Source: Mytilinidion resinicola (Eukaryota; Ascomycota; Dothideomycetes; Mytilinidiales; Mytilinidiaceae). Taken from it: a stretch of 64,000 nt of DNA. Position numbers and translations under genes: made by a program. Shown piece after piece: positions 22,247-32,624 of the stretch; the first letter of the stretch is position 1; every line of letters begins with the position of its first letter. The stretch is taken from the NCBI RefSeq assembly GCF_010093595.1, contig NW_022985441.1, positions 744,132 to 808,131 of the forward strand, read 5' to 3'. The notes under the pieces are model-generated. The model saw only the letters and a program-made list of their open reading frames with translations. It had not been told where the DNA came from and made no database searches.

Positions 22247-24080
22247 TCACTGAACGATATAAGCCTCCGCCCCCTTCCCAAACAAAATCTCCGGTTTCCT
22301 CGTCGCGAGATCCAATATCGTCTGCGCGAAGACCGAGTTGGCCCAGGCGAACCAGCTTCCTATGACACCGTTAACGTTAGCAGTCATCCCACTTCCGCCC
22401 AGATATCATCAAAGCGTTAATAGAAGTTAGATATGACTGCAGCACTAGCCACTTACGCGTATAATCCCCCGCCAAATCCACATTCACACTCTCATGCACC
22501 AACCCCAACCCGCTCGCCTTCTTCACCATCAACAAACATGCCTCAATCTCCTCATCATCCTCGCTCGTCATCGCCTGCGTCAGCACGCTCATCGGCCACG
22601 CGTGCTGGAGACCAATATGCGGCCCGCCGATCCCCTTGAAGTACTCCCCTTTCAGATAGTACGGATTCCCCTTCTTCTCAAGGACCATCTTCCGCGTGTT
22701 CTGGTACGTCTTATCGCTCGCCTTGACAAACCCCAGCAACGGCAGCGCGAGCAGCGACGGGAGATTCGCGTCATCCATCAGTATCGACGAACCGAACCCA
22801 TCCACCTCGAACGCGAACACCTCGCCGTACACCTTGTGTGTGACGACGCCGTGCTCCCAGATGCCCGCCTCGATCACCTTCCCCCGCGTCCGCAGCGTCG
22901 CCGCGAGCTTCTTCTTGCCCGCGCGCTCGAGCATCGCCGCCGCACGCTTCAGCTCGACGGCCATCATCGCGTTCGCGGGGATGAAGAAGCCGAGGATGGT
23001 CGCGTCGTCCGAGGGTCGGAACGCGCTGCGCACCAGCCCCGTGCCGCCGTTCAGGGGGTTGCCGACGCCGCCGAGGGAGAGGGTTTCGGTGCCCGCGTTG
23101 GTGCGGCGCTGGAAGGTGTATTCGTTGCGGACAAAGGCGCCGGTTTTCTCGTCGAAGGTCGGCGCGGACTGGTGGGTGAGCAGATCGAGGACCGTGTCGA
23201 GCGCGAGGTACCATCGCGGGGTCAGGAACTCGGTGGAGCCCGTGTGGTCATGGAATTGGTTGACGAGGCGCAGGAAGTGGGCGATGGAGTCGAGTTCGTA
23301 TTTGCACTCGAAGACGAAGGAGGGCTCGTAAATTGGGTGCACTTCGTCTTCGCCGCCGCCGTAGGTGGGCGCGAGCCCGCTCGGGGGCGGGGGCTGGAAG
23401 GCGTTGCAGTAGGGCGAGCCGATCACGTACTCGACTTGTGTGTTTATAGCGCCGAGTATTAGGCTTTTGATGGCTGCGTCTTTCTTCGCAAGGGGCTGGT
23501 ATTGCGCGAGCTGGTTTGTGGAGTCTCGCAGCCATTCGGCATTGATGTCGCCTGTGACGATGAAGCTTTGGGCGCCTTCCCATTTGCCCTCGTCTTTCTT
23601 GCCCCCTGTGACCCAGTCTGTGGTTTTCTTTTTCTTTTTCTCGGTGCCGTTGACGTGCCATCGCACGGTTGTGTCTAGGGTGTTGGGGAATGCGTTCTCG
23701 AATATGCGCGCGAGGTCCTTGTCTATCATCTTCTCATTCATGTCGTCTATTACTTTCTCAACTAGAGGGGATTCGAAAGTTCGGCAGTGCCGCGAAGGGC
23801 GCTGGAATGGCAGCTCCATGGGTCCAGAACTGTATGGGGGGCTATAGCCAGACCGTGTTAGCTACTGTCCAGCTCAATCTGTGCTCTAACGAACATACTG
23901 GTTCCGCATCGCGTAGTTCTTATAGTCTGGACATGCTGCCCTGTATTTTGCCCTATCTAGGGGAACACGCAGCGGCTCTTGGGGGTCTTTCGCGAGAGGA
24001 TCAGCTTCCGCGTGGGCGTGTCCTGCGAGCAACACGCTGCTCCCCAGGAAGATAACAATAGGCCGGAGAAAGTCGTGCAT
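22247..24080 (-). CDS. GH125 metal-independent alpha-1,6-mannosidase (DUF1237)
   Basis: Three exons: 24080-23899, 23841-22457 and 22359-22247, with introns of 57 and 97 nt; 559 aa. Exon 1 encodes a hydrophobic signal sequence (FLRPIVIFLGSSVLLAGHAHA) and CPDYKNYAMRN; the splice continues HPPYSSGPMELPFQRP, the family's usual entry. The catalytic domain shows FIVTGDINAEWLRDSTNQ, SFVFECKYELDSIAHFLRL, YVIGSPYCNAF, KGIGGPHIGLQHAWPMS and HESVNVDLAGDYTR. The last exon supplies SWFAWANSVFAQTILDLA, which is missing if the frame is read through the intron. Fungal GH125 enzymes are exo-alpha-1,6-mannosidases acting on mannan or N-glycans, probably in the secretory pathway. Confidence 0.92.
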
Positions 24081-24857
24081 TTCGAAGTCGGGTATGAAGT
24101 GTTGCGAGGCGTATCAGACGTGTTGGGACTCGTAGCAGTTCCAGAGCGAAGTCAGGGTTGGAGGACTCTAAGAATGAATGCGGCGCGACCAAGCACGCAA
24201 GGAGGAGATTGGACGTTCAAGACAGAAATGTATACATGAAGTTTTCCATGCTCGAGGAATTGGCGCTTGGATCCGCGTATGTTTGGGAGAATTGGGGATT
24301 GGAAACGTGGAAGTTAAGGCGTTTGAAGCTTGAGGTCAAGACGCAGGTGGGGCCGAAGCTCGCGGGCCTTCGCCGTCATCCTTTTTTTCTACAACTACCA
24401 CAATCTGACTGACACTTCTCGATATACGGAAGCCTTGACTCTTCAGGCTCTTCAGTCATCAACTTCTTTCCAGAGACAATTCCACTCTAGATGTGTTGTG
24501 TACACATGTCCCTTTCCTTTTGTGGTCCTTTCAATGTCGTCAACATAGGCTCAGATTCATCACGTCTCTTTCTTTGTGTCTTTGTATCTTATTAGTTGAT
24601 GCCTTTTCACGGACCTCAACAAAATAGCAGTATTACAATGAGCAAAGAAGGTAGTAAAAATTGTTAGGGTCGTTCAGAACGATGAACTCATGTCGTTTTG
24701 AAATATCTTTACGGCGTCGGAGGGCCTCGCCAACGGTAGTTATCTATACACGAACAAAGCCCTGCCAGTGTATCAGTAAGACGGAATATCGTAGGTAATC
24801 ATTAGAGATGCGAGAATCACGTGATCTCGACCCTACTCTGGCGCGCTGGACGGAAAA
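24081..24857. other. Intergenic, nothing recognised
   Basis: Upstream region of the GH125 gene, about 780 bp. Only short ORFs and AT-rich runs are present. Confidence 0.4.
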
Positions 24858-25055
24858 AAGTGGGCACACTCAAGAAGTCCTCACGGGTGTACACTTGTCT
24901 GCTAGTGCTTGGAGTCCTTACATGACTTTTCATTTGGTCCGAGGTGAAAAGTTTCCATCACGCTCAAATCTCTGAAATGCATTGAAGCACCCCAAGCAAT
25001 GGCATACTCGTGTGTACACACACCTGTGACTTGTACAAATCGAGAGTGCCACTTC
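24858..25055 (-). mobile_element. MITE, family 2 (full copy)
   Basis: A 198-bp repeat with nested inverted ends. The outer ends read AAGTGGGCACACTC and, inverted, AAGTGGCACTCTC. The inner ends are GGTGTACACTTGTCTGC and, inverted, TGTGTACACACGAGTATGCC. It matches the 199-bp copy at 63672-63870 in opposite orientation along its whole length, and the copy at 44941-46758 that a pogo element interrupts. No coding capacity. The inner core is shared with family 1. Confidence 0.7.
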
Positions 25056-25327
25056 TTGTATGCCCGACGTGTCTGGATCTGAATCCATGGATGAATTGTT
25101 GGAACCACGGTTATCCTGGAGGCTAAACTTCCACCTTCAGCTTTGCTCTTAAATATGCAACGCCCACAAAACCTCTTCCACCTCCAGCCGCAATTTGAAG
25201 TTTCAACCATATGCAGCTTTCACTCCAACAGCGATATCACCTGTAAATACTCTCACAGGTGCTCTAAGCCTTCAAGCCTCGCCACTCCACTCCGGTCCAC
25301 GAAATTCGCAGGCCCCCCTTCCGCCGA

Positions 25328-26926
25328 ATGGCTTCTTGCCCCGCAACACTGAATGGACTGCCCTCAGAGCTGAAGACATATATTGTGGAGTACCTCCACG
25401 AACCAGGCCCCCTCTCCAACGGATCTAGGCTCTGCGAAGATTACTTTGATCCCGATTTCAGATCAGATCGACGGCCCCGATGGAACAAGCTCAGTATCGC
25501 CTCGCGGCAGGACATTCTCAATATCCGACAAGTATCGCCCGATTTTCGCGCCGCTAGCTGGAAGTCCTTTGGGAGGCTGATTAGCGACCTTCATTTCCGA
25601 GTAGTGCCAGCTGATATAGCTGATCTGGGCAAGATTTCCGAGATCCCGCAACTCACGCCTTGGATTAAGGCTTTGACATTTGGGACCGGCGGGTTTGAAG
25701 ACTCTAGACTGTGCCAGGACATTCCTACATCAGAAGCGGGTTCCCTAATTCCCGGCAAGAAGTTTATTCAGTCGATGAGCGCCTACCTCCAGGACGAGAA
25801 TCTACGGTCTGAGCTGGAGAAGATTGTCTCTTAATATCTCAAAGCATGCGACGATCAATACAAAACGTTTCGTTCGCCGGGCTACCCCGATGCATTTGCT
25901 TTGGCGCTAAAGGCGATGCCGCGCCTTCATTGCATTAGATTCAACGCGGATGACTGGATTGGTACAAACAGGAGCCACCTGCGCGGTTGGATGAACCGCA
26001 AAGAGCGGAAATCCTTCGACAGGGTTTGGGAGCAAGTATTCCCAGATCTACAGCAGGAAAACATACATCTGCTTCCATTTAATTTCCTTGATCTACAATC
26101 TCAGAATTATAGTAGAATCTACAGCCGCAATCTGGGTATGGAGTCGATCGTCGTGTCGCGCATAGTGGAAACACTCAAGAGCTCGGGCACGAGGATACAA
26201 GATCTCAGACAGGTTGAACAGGCTGAACAGGTCGAACAGTTCGGACAGCTCGGACAGCTCGGACAGCTCGGACAGCTCGGACAGGTCGAACATGATGGCT
26301 TTCTGGGGTACCTTCAGGGACATGAACTCTTCAATCTCCAAACTCTTCGCATTATATATCACCACAATCTGGACCAGCGTAGGCTGACTTCCATCCGTGG
26401 CCTTCTGCGTAGCCTATCTACATTGAAGGACTTCGAGATCGCTATACCATCAGACTTCTGCCCTGACTTCACACCCCTCTGGGAAGGGCTCACCGGCACA
26501 CCATCCGCCATCGAACGCCTTAATGTCGATTCTGAAATCGACATCAATAATACACAGCTGCACGCAGTCCTGGCCGCGCACACAAACAGTTTGCAGTCCG
26601 TGCTTCTCAGTAGAATGGTGCTCACAGGAGAGTCATGGGATGTTGCACTAGCTCGCATTGCGGCTGCAAGCTTTCCACGACTAAAGTACATTGGTATCGG
26701 GCTAGTGAGCCAGGAATGCACTCACTTTGATCCACAATTCTCCTTCCTCGGTAACCAAGATTATTGCAATTATCAAGCTACATTTGACGAGAAGGCTCTT
26801 CATGGAGCGGGGTTCTGTATCGAGTGTACTTATTACAACATAAGGCTATGCCCGAGCATCGTCTTCGGCTCGGAAGTAGTAACTGAGAGACGGATCTTCG
26901 GTACTCTTTGCGACTCTGGGGTGTGA
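25328..26926 (+). pseudogene. F-box/LRR-like fungal protein gene with one in-frame stop
   Basis: A single open frame of 533 codons interrupted only by TAA at 25832-25834. Both halves stay in the same frame and read as one protein. The N-terminus (LNGLPSELKTYIVEYL) is F-box-like, followed by IRQVSPDFRAASWKSFGR; the rest is leucine-rich with weak repeats (LQTLRIIYHHNL, LSTLKDFEIAIPSDF, SFPRLKYIGIGLV). A 9-bp tandem repeat near the middle encodes (L/V)(G/E)Q units. No GT-AG pair removes the stop cleanly. The lost codon was plausibly CAA. A frameshifted paralogue lies at 29338-30022. It could be a young pseudogene, a readthrough gene, or a sequence error. F-box proteins usually recruit substrates to SCF ubiquitin ligases. 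Confidence 0.62.
26213..26293 (+). repeat. Nine-unit 9-bp in-frame minisatellite
   Basis: Nine consecutive 9-bp units inside the F-box-like frame. The first three and the last end in GAACAG/T, one is TTCGGACAG, and four are exact CTCGGACAG. They encode VEQ, AEQ, VEQ, FGQ, four LGQ and VEH. The identical central units suggest recent slippage or unequal exchange. Confidence 0.9.
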
Positions 26927-27483
26927 AGAGCAGTACGGGGCCTTGCTACCAAGACTATATGTACTCGTTCTCCGCTGCCCTAACCTTGGGAAAATTGAAC
27001 GCGATGTAAAGCTCAATACGATGGAATATAGGCCGGCGTGAAACCCGGTTTGTCTGAAAAGGTACTTGGCAGTAGGGCTACCCTCATCGTAGCGTCGAGT
27101 GAGCAAAGGCGACACTCAAATAGGAGGATATCCGCGAGTCAACAATAGTAGCCTGGGAATGCATAATGTCTTATTAAAGTCTGTATACACATGTTATCAC
27201 TGTTTACAGTGTCTTCGTGGGCTTGCTTAAATCCATACGCGATGTAAAGTTTCATGTCCATAGAAATCAGGCTGCATATTGACTTTGCGGGTGCCTCACT
27301 GGTGTGCTCCGCCACCTCAAAACACCAGGATATTCTGACGACATCGGTAACCCACCGCTGACCTTCACCAACATTAGACATGGAACGGACCCCGACCACT
27401 CTCCTTCCTGACATAGGGGCTGAGCGGAACGCAATAAAAATCATCTTTTTTGTCGGTACTAGCAATATACCAAGTTTCTGGCC
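26927..27483. other. Intergenic, nothing recognised
   Basis: About 560 bp between two same-strand genes. Only short minus-strand ORFs without motifs. Confidence 0.4.
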
Positions 27484-28629
27484 ATGAAGCTGATCAATGC
27501 CATGCAGGAATCGAATCCCGTCTTAGACAGCCTTCTAAGCACAACCACGTATATAAATCCGCAACACGAATCCCCCCTTTTTAGTCGCCTTCCGCGCGAG
27601 CTTCGAGACCAGATTTATGCCTACGCCCTCCTCGACACTCAGCAGGATCCTTTCCTCCCCCGCTTTCCGGCACGCATCCCTCTACTCACATATCCATCAA
27701 ACGAATCAGCGGCTACTCAATCACCTAGCACTCCTTATAATGATTCGCCTTGTACTTACTACCGGCTGCCGGCAGACCACGCCATTACTCTGCGACCGAT
27801 TCCCCGCCACGTAATCCCATGGTTGAGTTCCTGGCCCCCCTCCCCCGGCCGCCAACCCCACGACATCGCTCTCCCGCTCCTCCGCACCTGCCGCGCCGTC
27901 TACCTCGAAACCCACGCCCTCCCCCTCTCTCTCAACGCAGTGCCCTTCTACCACCGACTCGACTTCGCCCTCCGCCTCGACACCCTCCTCCACCCCTTCC
28001 CCGACCAGCGCCTCTACTCCTACCCCTACCAAACCTTCACCCACGCCTTCCCCTACCAACTCCCCCACCTGCGCGCCCTCGACTACACGCTCAAGCAGAC
28101 CGAGCTCGAGAACGCCAACTTCGCCGACTCCCACCACCAGCGCGCGAACGAGAAGTTCCCGCTCGACACCTGGAGCTCGATTGCGGCGCATGTCAAGCTG
28201 CTGAGGATCCGCATCGAGCACACGGACTGGGCTGCTAAGGGGGACGAAGCCCTCGCGCTTGAGCCATGCACCAGCTACAGCCACTCGCAGGCTTTTATGC
28301 AGCAGTGCGCGCAGGCGCGACGGACGGGGAGATTGGGCGAGGTGGCTTTGCCCTCCCAAGGGGATTGGAGGCAGCCGGGAGGGTGGGGCGGTGCTGTCGA
28401 GCGGGATTTTCCGGCGCTGGGGGAGTTTGAGTTGGTGCTTGAGGCGGTGCAGGCGAGGAAGGGGGAGTTGGAGGAGGTGGTGAGGTGTGCGCAGACGTGG
28501 GTGTTTGAGAGTGGGGAGGTGGGGATGTTGAGGTATGCGGCAGTGGAGCAGGGGAGTTGGGGGAAGGAAGACTGCCGGGATGGGGTGATTGAGGTTAGGG
28601 TTTTGAGGTGGAAGAGGACGAGGGTGTGA
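27484..28629 (+). CDS. DUF7730-like protein, 381 aa
   Basis: Single exon. The segment SPLFSRLPRELRDQIYAYALL, followed later by PLLRTCRAVYLETHALPLSLNAVPFYH, is the signature of the large fungal DUF7730-type family, which is F-box-like (R-LP-E-R--IY). No catalytic motif, signal peptide or membrane helix is visible. The central part is proline- and tyrosine-rich (DQRLYSYPYQTFTHAFPYQLPHL) and the C-terminal part is charged. The coding strand is C-rich before about 28150 and G-rich after about 28320. Adjacent to two F-box/LRR-like relics but not obviously paralogous to them. Function unknown. Confidence 0.75.
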   Translation: MKLINAMQESNPVLDSLLSTTTYINPQHESPLFSRLPRELRDQIYAYALLDTQQDPFLPRFPARIPLLTYPSNESAATQSPSTPYNDSPCTYYRLPADHAITLRPIPRHVIPWLSSWPPSPGRQPHDIALPLLRTCRAVYLETHALPLSLNAVPFYHRLDFALRLDTLLHPFPDQRLYSYPYQTFTHAFPYQLPHLRALDYTLKQTELENANFADSHHQRANEKFPLDTWSSIAAHVKLLRIRIEHTDWAAKGDEALALEPCTSYSHSQAFMQQCAQARRTGRLGEVALPSQGDWRQPGGWGGAVERDFPALGEFELVLEAVQARKGELEEVVRCAQTWVFESGEVGMLRYAAVEQGSWGKEDCRDGVIEVRVLRWKRTRV

Positions 28630-29337
28630 TTGGAAGGCTTGATATTGTACGAGCTCTGAGCCTTGACGTGATGCATTTTATATGCTCTACGGGGATTTAA
28701 TAGGTCGTTAAGGTACCTTGGTCAGTGCCAAGAAGTGAAAATAAAAACCAGGATGACCAAGACTGCTGAGTCCAACAAGATTATTAGCATCACGAGGTAC
28801 ATCTGCGACGAGCCCACGGGTTTGCAAGGTCCAAGTTTGATGATTATTTGAAGGACTGCAGACGGTGTCAAGCAATTACGCAGAAGTGTGATCGTGAGTG
28901 AGTTTGAATAGTAGGATGGTAATTTTTACACCGCACTGGAGTTTAAGGACATCATTGGGGCACTCCATACAGCTGCCAGCAAGCATGATCAAACCGTTTG
29001 TCTTGATGCTCATATGTCGATCCTCATAGAATGACGTATATGCCTACTTACCTTCCGCATTTGTTGGCTTTTATTCCCTGAGTATGCGCTTCATGTGGCG
29101 ACATGGCCTGGCGATTAAAGCGCCACTTTGGCGGAAATGTAAGAACTACCGCACAAACTGGTACCGAAAAAGCGATTAGTAGGAGGAGCAAGACGTGATA
29201 GAAATCATCCACTAATTAAACAATATTTTGCAGCTCATTGTCCATATTAGAAGTCCATAGTGCCCGCAATTACCGCCATTACCGTTTATTCTCCTGGAGC
29301 TCAGGCAAAGATCTCTCTGCTTTGGTCGACCGTTTGG
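28630..29337. other. Intergenic with a possible zinc-cluster scrap
   Basis: About 700 bp. At 28857-28893 (+) the reading DCRRCQAITQKCD has the C-x2-C-x6-C spacing of the first half of a Zn2Cys6 cluster and is followed at once by a GTGAGT donor. No second half or upstream coding frame was found, and a stop lies just upstream, so it is a relic or coincidence. Confidence 0.3.
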
Positions 29338-30022
29338 CTAGAATCCCGTGAATTCATCTTCCGTATCCCGGCCAAACCATAACCACTCATCGGAAACGAG
29401 CGGGGAGTCCTTGGCTTCAAGGCTGAATGTAACCCCTTTGAATATTGCGTCGTCGATTTTGGTGACTTCTAGGGGTTTAGTCCGAAATATGCCTTCCTGT
29501 TCCCCGGGAACGTCCCATAGGCCGAAGTATTGTAGGTTGGTATAAGCGATGGTGGCAACGCGGTGTAGAAAAGAGTCCCAAGCTGCATCACAAATAGTGA
29601 CCTGTTTCAGAATGATGAATTGGAGACTCTGTGAGTGTGACTGTATCAAGAAGGTTAAGTCTTGTGCCTTGAACCTCGAGCGGCTGACAAATATGCGGTG
29701 TAGGGTCGATTTGGCATTTATTGTGTTCATCACGGCCCTGCCAGTGGGACACCTCGTAGAGTCGAAGATCGGGGTCAAATTCATCCGCTGGCTCGGCCAC
29801 CTCCATGTCGATATGGAGGTCCCTCAAGGAAGGGGTCGTCTTCAGAATCTTTGATAGGGCGCCAGTGTCTGCACGGAACCGTGGTCCTGTCCATATATTG
29901 AGCCGTAGAGTATGAAGATCTGTCAACGTTCCGGAGAGGTGTTGAAACAGCATTAGCGCTGATAACGTGCAGGATTGACCAATTTGAGAAGTTGGAAAGG
30001 AAAGAGAGACGTCACCAGGCAC
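29338..30022 (-). pseudogene. Frameshifted, truncated F-box/LRR-like paralogue
   Basis: Two minus frames together read as a relative of the gene at 25328-26926. The first (from about 30022) contains FQHLSGTLTDLHTLRL and TPSLRDLHIDMEV. A frame change near 29760 leads to LTFLIQSHSQSLQFIIL and VATIAYTNLQYFGLWDV. These match LHAVLAAHTNSLQSVLL and IAAASFPRLKYIGIGLV of the paralogue in order and spacing. The 5' part with the F-box is missing: a stop occurs just upstream and the neighbouring rhodopsin-like gene ends at 30214. It ends at TAG 29338. Inverted relative to its paralogue. Confidence 0.6.
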
Positions 30023-30213
30023 GCTTCCAAAAGGTCCGCTTTGAAAAAGCTCAGATTCGTAAAGTCATAAAGCTACATCGCAGTTGTGCCGAGCTCGTAT
30101 AATAATCATCCAAAGCATCCCCAAACGCCTCGCTGAAACGCAGCAGGTCCCTTCCAATATCAATGTGACGCGCTGCTCAAACATTCAAACAACTCCGCCC
30201 CACATAAATCTCA

Positions 30214-31521
30214 TCAAGCAAATGCCTCTCCCGGCCGCTCCTCCTGCCGCCGTCCCGTCTGCTGTGAGTTCGGCGGCCTCGAAATCTCCCCAACGCTCAA
30301 AACATTTGAAGTCGTGTCTTCGGAGCCTGGGCTGTCATGGCCGTCGAAATCCAGCTCATCTCCTACGATCGTGTGATGTCCACTAGCGGCCTCGATGTCT
30401 CGAAAGTAGTGCTCCTCGATCTCCTCCGACACTGTGCGGACATGCTCCTTTCCACTAACAATACTATCCCCCCGGTAACTCGCCCCCTCAGCACCCCTCA
30501 GCGTGCTCCTCGACCCGGATCTCGAGCGCCAGCTATCCTTCTCGCTCCTCGACGCCGGCCGATGCGTCCGCACGAATGTCCGCAAGCTGGGCAGACAAAC
30601 CGCAAGCAGCGACGAGACAATCTCAACAAGCGCCCACACGTCAATCGTATGCGTAATATCCGCGCGCGGGACATGCTCAACGAGCTTGAGCGTGACAAAC
30701 CGCACCAGCGCAGCCACAATACTCACGCTGCCCATGAGAAACACGAAGAGCAGCCCCGTGCGCTCCGCCCTTCCCATCTGCAGGCCCACGAGCGTCGAGA
30801 TCGGGATGCTCAGAATGACCAGATCGGTCGCGACATTCGTGAAAGTGGATACCGTGACCGAGTTGATCGAGTGCACGGCTGAGCACAAGTGGCCGTCGAC
30901 GTTCCAGTTCTTGGCGATCGGCGCGCACCAGAACGCGATGAGGCACATGTGCAGGATGAAGGTGGCGAGGGTGAAGCCGCTCGCGGCCCATAGCACGATG
31001 CGCGTGGTGCGGCCTTGTAGGCTGAGGATGGAGTAGTAGAAGGCGAGGAAGGCGGCTTTGGAGGCCCAGAGGGAGATGTAGATGAAGAAGAGGGAGATCC
31101 AGGAGACGTAGAGGAGGTGGGCGGCTTGGTCTATGGGCACGCCGTAGTAGATGGATGAGCGCGGGGCGTGGGTGTAGCGCTCCCGGAGGTGGTTTTTCCA
31201 TGTGTTGATGCTGATGAGGACGATGCCGGAGAGCCATGCTAGGAGGACGAAGCCGTCGGAGAGGTTGATGGAGAGGGAATGGCGCCCGTGACGGCGAGCG
31301 CGGAGAGAGAGGCGGAGGAGGATGGGGATTAGGGCCACTGTCATAAGAGTCCAGTCCAGGGCAATGAAGCCAGCTTGTGGAATTGTCAATGACTTGTGCA
31401 ATGCAAGGTAGAAAGAGTCCTTACGGAGAGGCATATGAATATCGGTATAGACCATGTTGAAGAGCCCGTGAGGGAAGAATTGAAGATATAAAGGTGGTAT
31501 AAGACTGGATGACTTGCGCAA
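30214..31521 (-). CDS. Fungal rhodopsin-like seven-helix membrane protein
   Basis: Integral membrane protein of the large Pezizomycotina family often labelled rhodopsin domain-containing (PF20684-like); members are unrelated to light-sensing opsins and mostly of unknown function. About seven hydrophobic segments are visible: ALDWTLMTVALIPILLRL, DGFVLLAWLSGIVLI, LLYVSWISLFFIYI, ASGFTLATFILHMCLIAFWC, ATDLVILSIPISTLVGL, GLLFVFLMGSVSIVAALVRF and ALVEIVSSLLAVCLPSL. A Ser/Arg/Glu-rich cytoplasmic tail of about 120 residues follows. An in-frame 51-nt candidate intron (GTAAGG...CAAG, about 31370-31420) could shorten the N-terminus. The ATG at 31455 is an alternative start. Read as one exon it is 435 aa. 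Confidence 0.8.
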   Translation of the reverse strand: MRKSSSLIPPLYLQFFPHGLFNMVYTDIHMPLRKDSFYLALHKSLTIPQAGFIALDWTLMTVALIPILLRLSLRARRHGRHSLSINLSDGFVLLAWLSGIVLISINTWKNHLRERYTHAPRSSIYYGVPIDQAAHLLYVSWISLFFIYISLWASKAAFLAFYYSILSLQGRTTRIVLWAASGFTLATFILHMCLIAFWCAPIAKNWNVDGHLCSAVHSINSVTVSTFTNVATDLVILSIPISTLVGLQMGRAERTGLLFVFLMGSVSIVAALVRFVTLKLVEHVPRADITHTIDVWALVEIVSSLLAVCLPSLRTFVRTHRPASRSEKDSWRSRSGSRSTLRGAEGASYRGDSIVSGKEHVRTVSEEIEEHYFRDIEAASGHHTIVGDELDFDGHDSPGSEDTTSNVLSVGEISRPPNSQQTGRRQEERPGEAFA

Positions 31522-32624
31522 GCTATCGAGCTCAACGCAATATCAAAGCTATGGACACAAGAAAGTACAATTGGTATAGAGAAGAAGAGGTAGAAGAGAA
31601 GTCTCAACTAGCACGCCGATCAGAAGAAGAGAATCAGTCGTCCCGCAATTGTCACTGAGTGTTCATGATGGTCGAGCAAGAAGATTTGGGGGTCTCAGGC
31701 CTTCATATGTAAGGTTCCCTCGCATCGTTGACGATGCAGGGCCGTTGTTGTCAGCAGTCATCGAATTTGCGGAGAGGCCGCTTTCGTCGCAGGGCTGGAG
31801 TAGAGACAACTGCTAGCTTCGCTCTGCCAATGTGCTCCCGGCTTCGGCGTCGCCAATGGCGGGCCGGTGCGACCGCTCTCTTGGCTGAAAATAGGACAAA
31901 GTAGATGGAGGTTGCCGAGCGAGAAGCTACAACAGTGGTGGTTGGAGTCTCTGATTCGGCGTTGGCGTTCAGCTTGCAGGATGAGCAGCCAGGGGAGAAG
32001 CCGGAGGCTGTGCTGACATTACTCAGCCTGGGGTATCATAACCACGAATAGCGTCGCGGGCGCCTGGCGATGCGTTCATTCGGTCGCATCGTGGTCTAGC
32101 GACGGGAGAGGTCGTCACCATGCAGATGCAAGAGGCACCAATCCGACAGCGTGGATGCGGAGGATCACGATGGTGCTCGTCTCCGAATCCCCCACCTCGC
32201 ACAACCACTCGACCACGGCGTATTCGGAGCGAGATTCTGCACGCCGTTGTAGCTAAAAATAGCTACTTTAAGCGACAGACGACGAGATTCGGGAGCTAGG
32301 ACAACCACCATCCACTGTCCTTCCTTCTCCCGCGCACTCAATTTATTACCTAGAACGGTGAGAGGTCTAAGTCAAAAAAGCATCGTAGCATTTTGTGGCG
32401 TCTCACCTTGATCGTGAAGGGCTAGGAATAGAACTGCAACGCATATTTATTCATAGCTTCAACTTGAGTTGTTGTAGACATCTGCGTGAAAGCAAATATA
32501 GCTTAATGGATTCGAGAGATCTAGATCAATTCGTATTCGAAGCGATCATGGATTGACTTGTGTGTCTAGTCTAACAGGGTATTGTACAGATTAGGTATAC
32601 ACAGCATTTTACGGTACACAGAGT
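31522..32624. other. Intergenic, nothing recognised
   Basis: About 1.1 kb between the rhodopsin-like promoter side and the 3' end of She9. Mixed composition, short ORFs only, no repeat found. Confidence 0.4.

Noticed and set aside
22494..23462. A 322-codon plus ORF opposite the GH125 gene
   Set aside because: Antisense shadow of a strongly supported coding region in GC-rich DNA; His/Arg/Glu-rich composition.
24902..25210. A 102-codon minus ORF sharing RDLSVMETFHLG with a plus ORF at 63705
   Set aside because: The shared peptide comes from MITE family 2 DNA read in one frame; no independent coding evidence.
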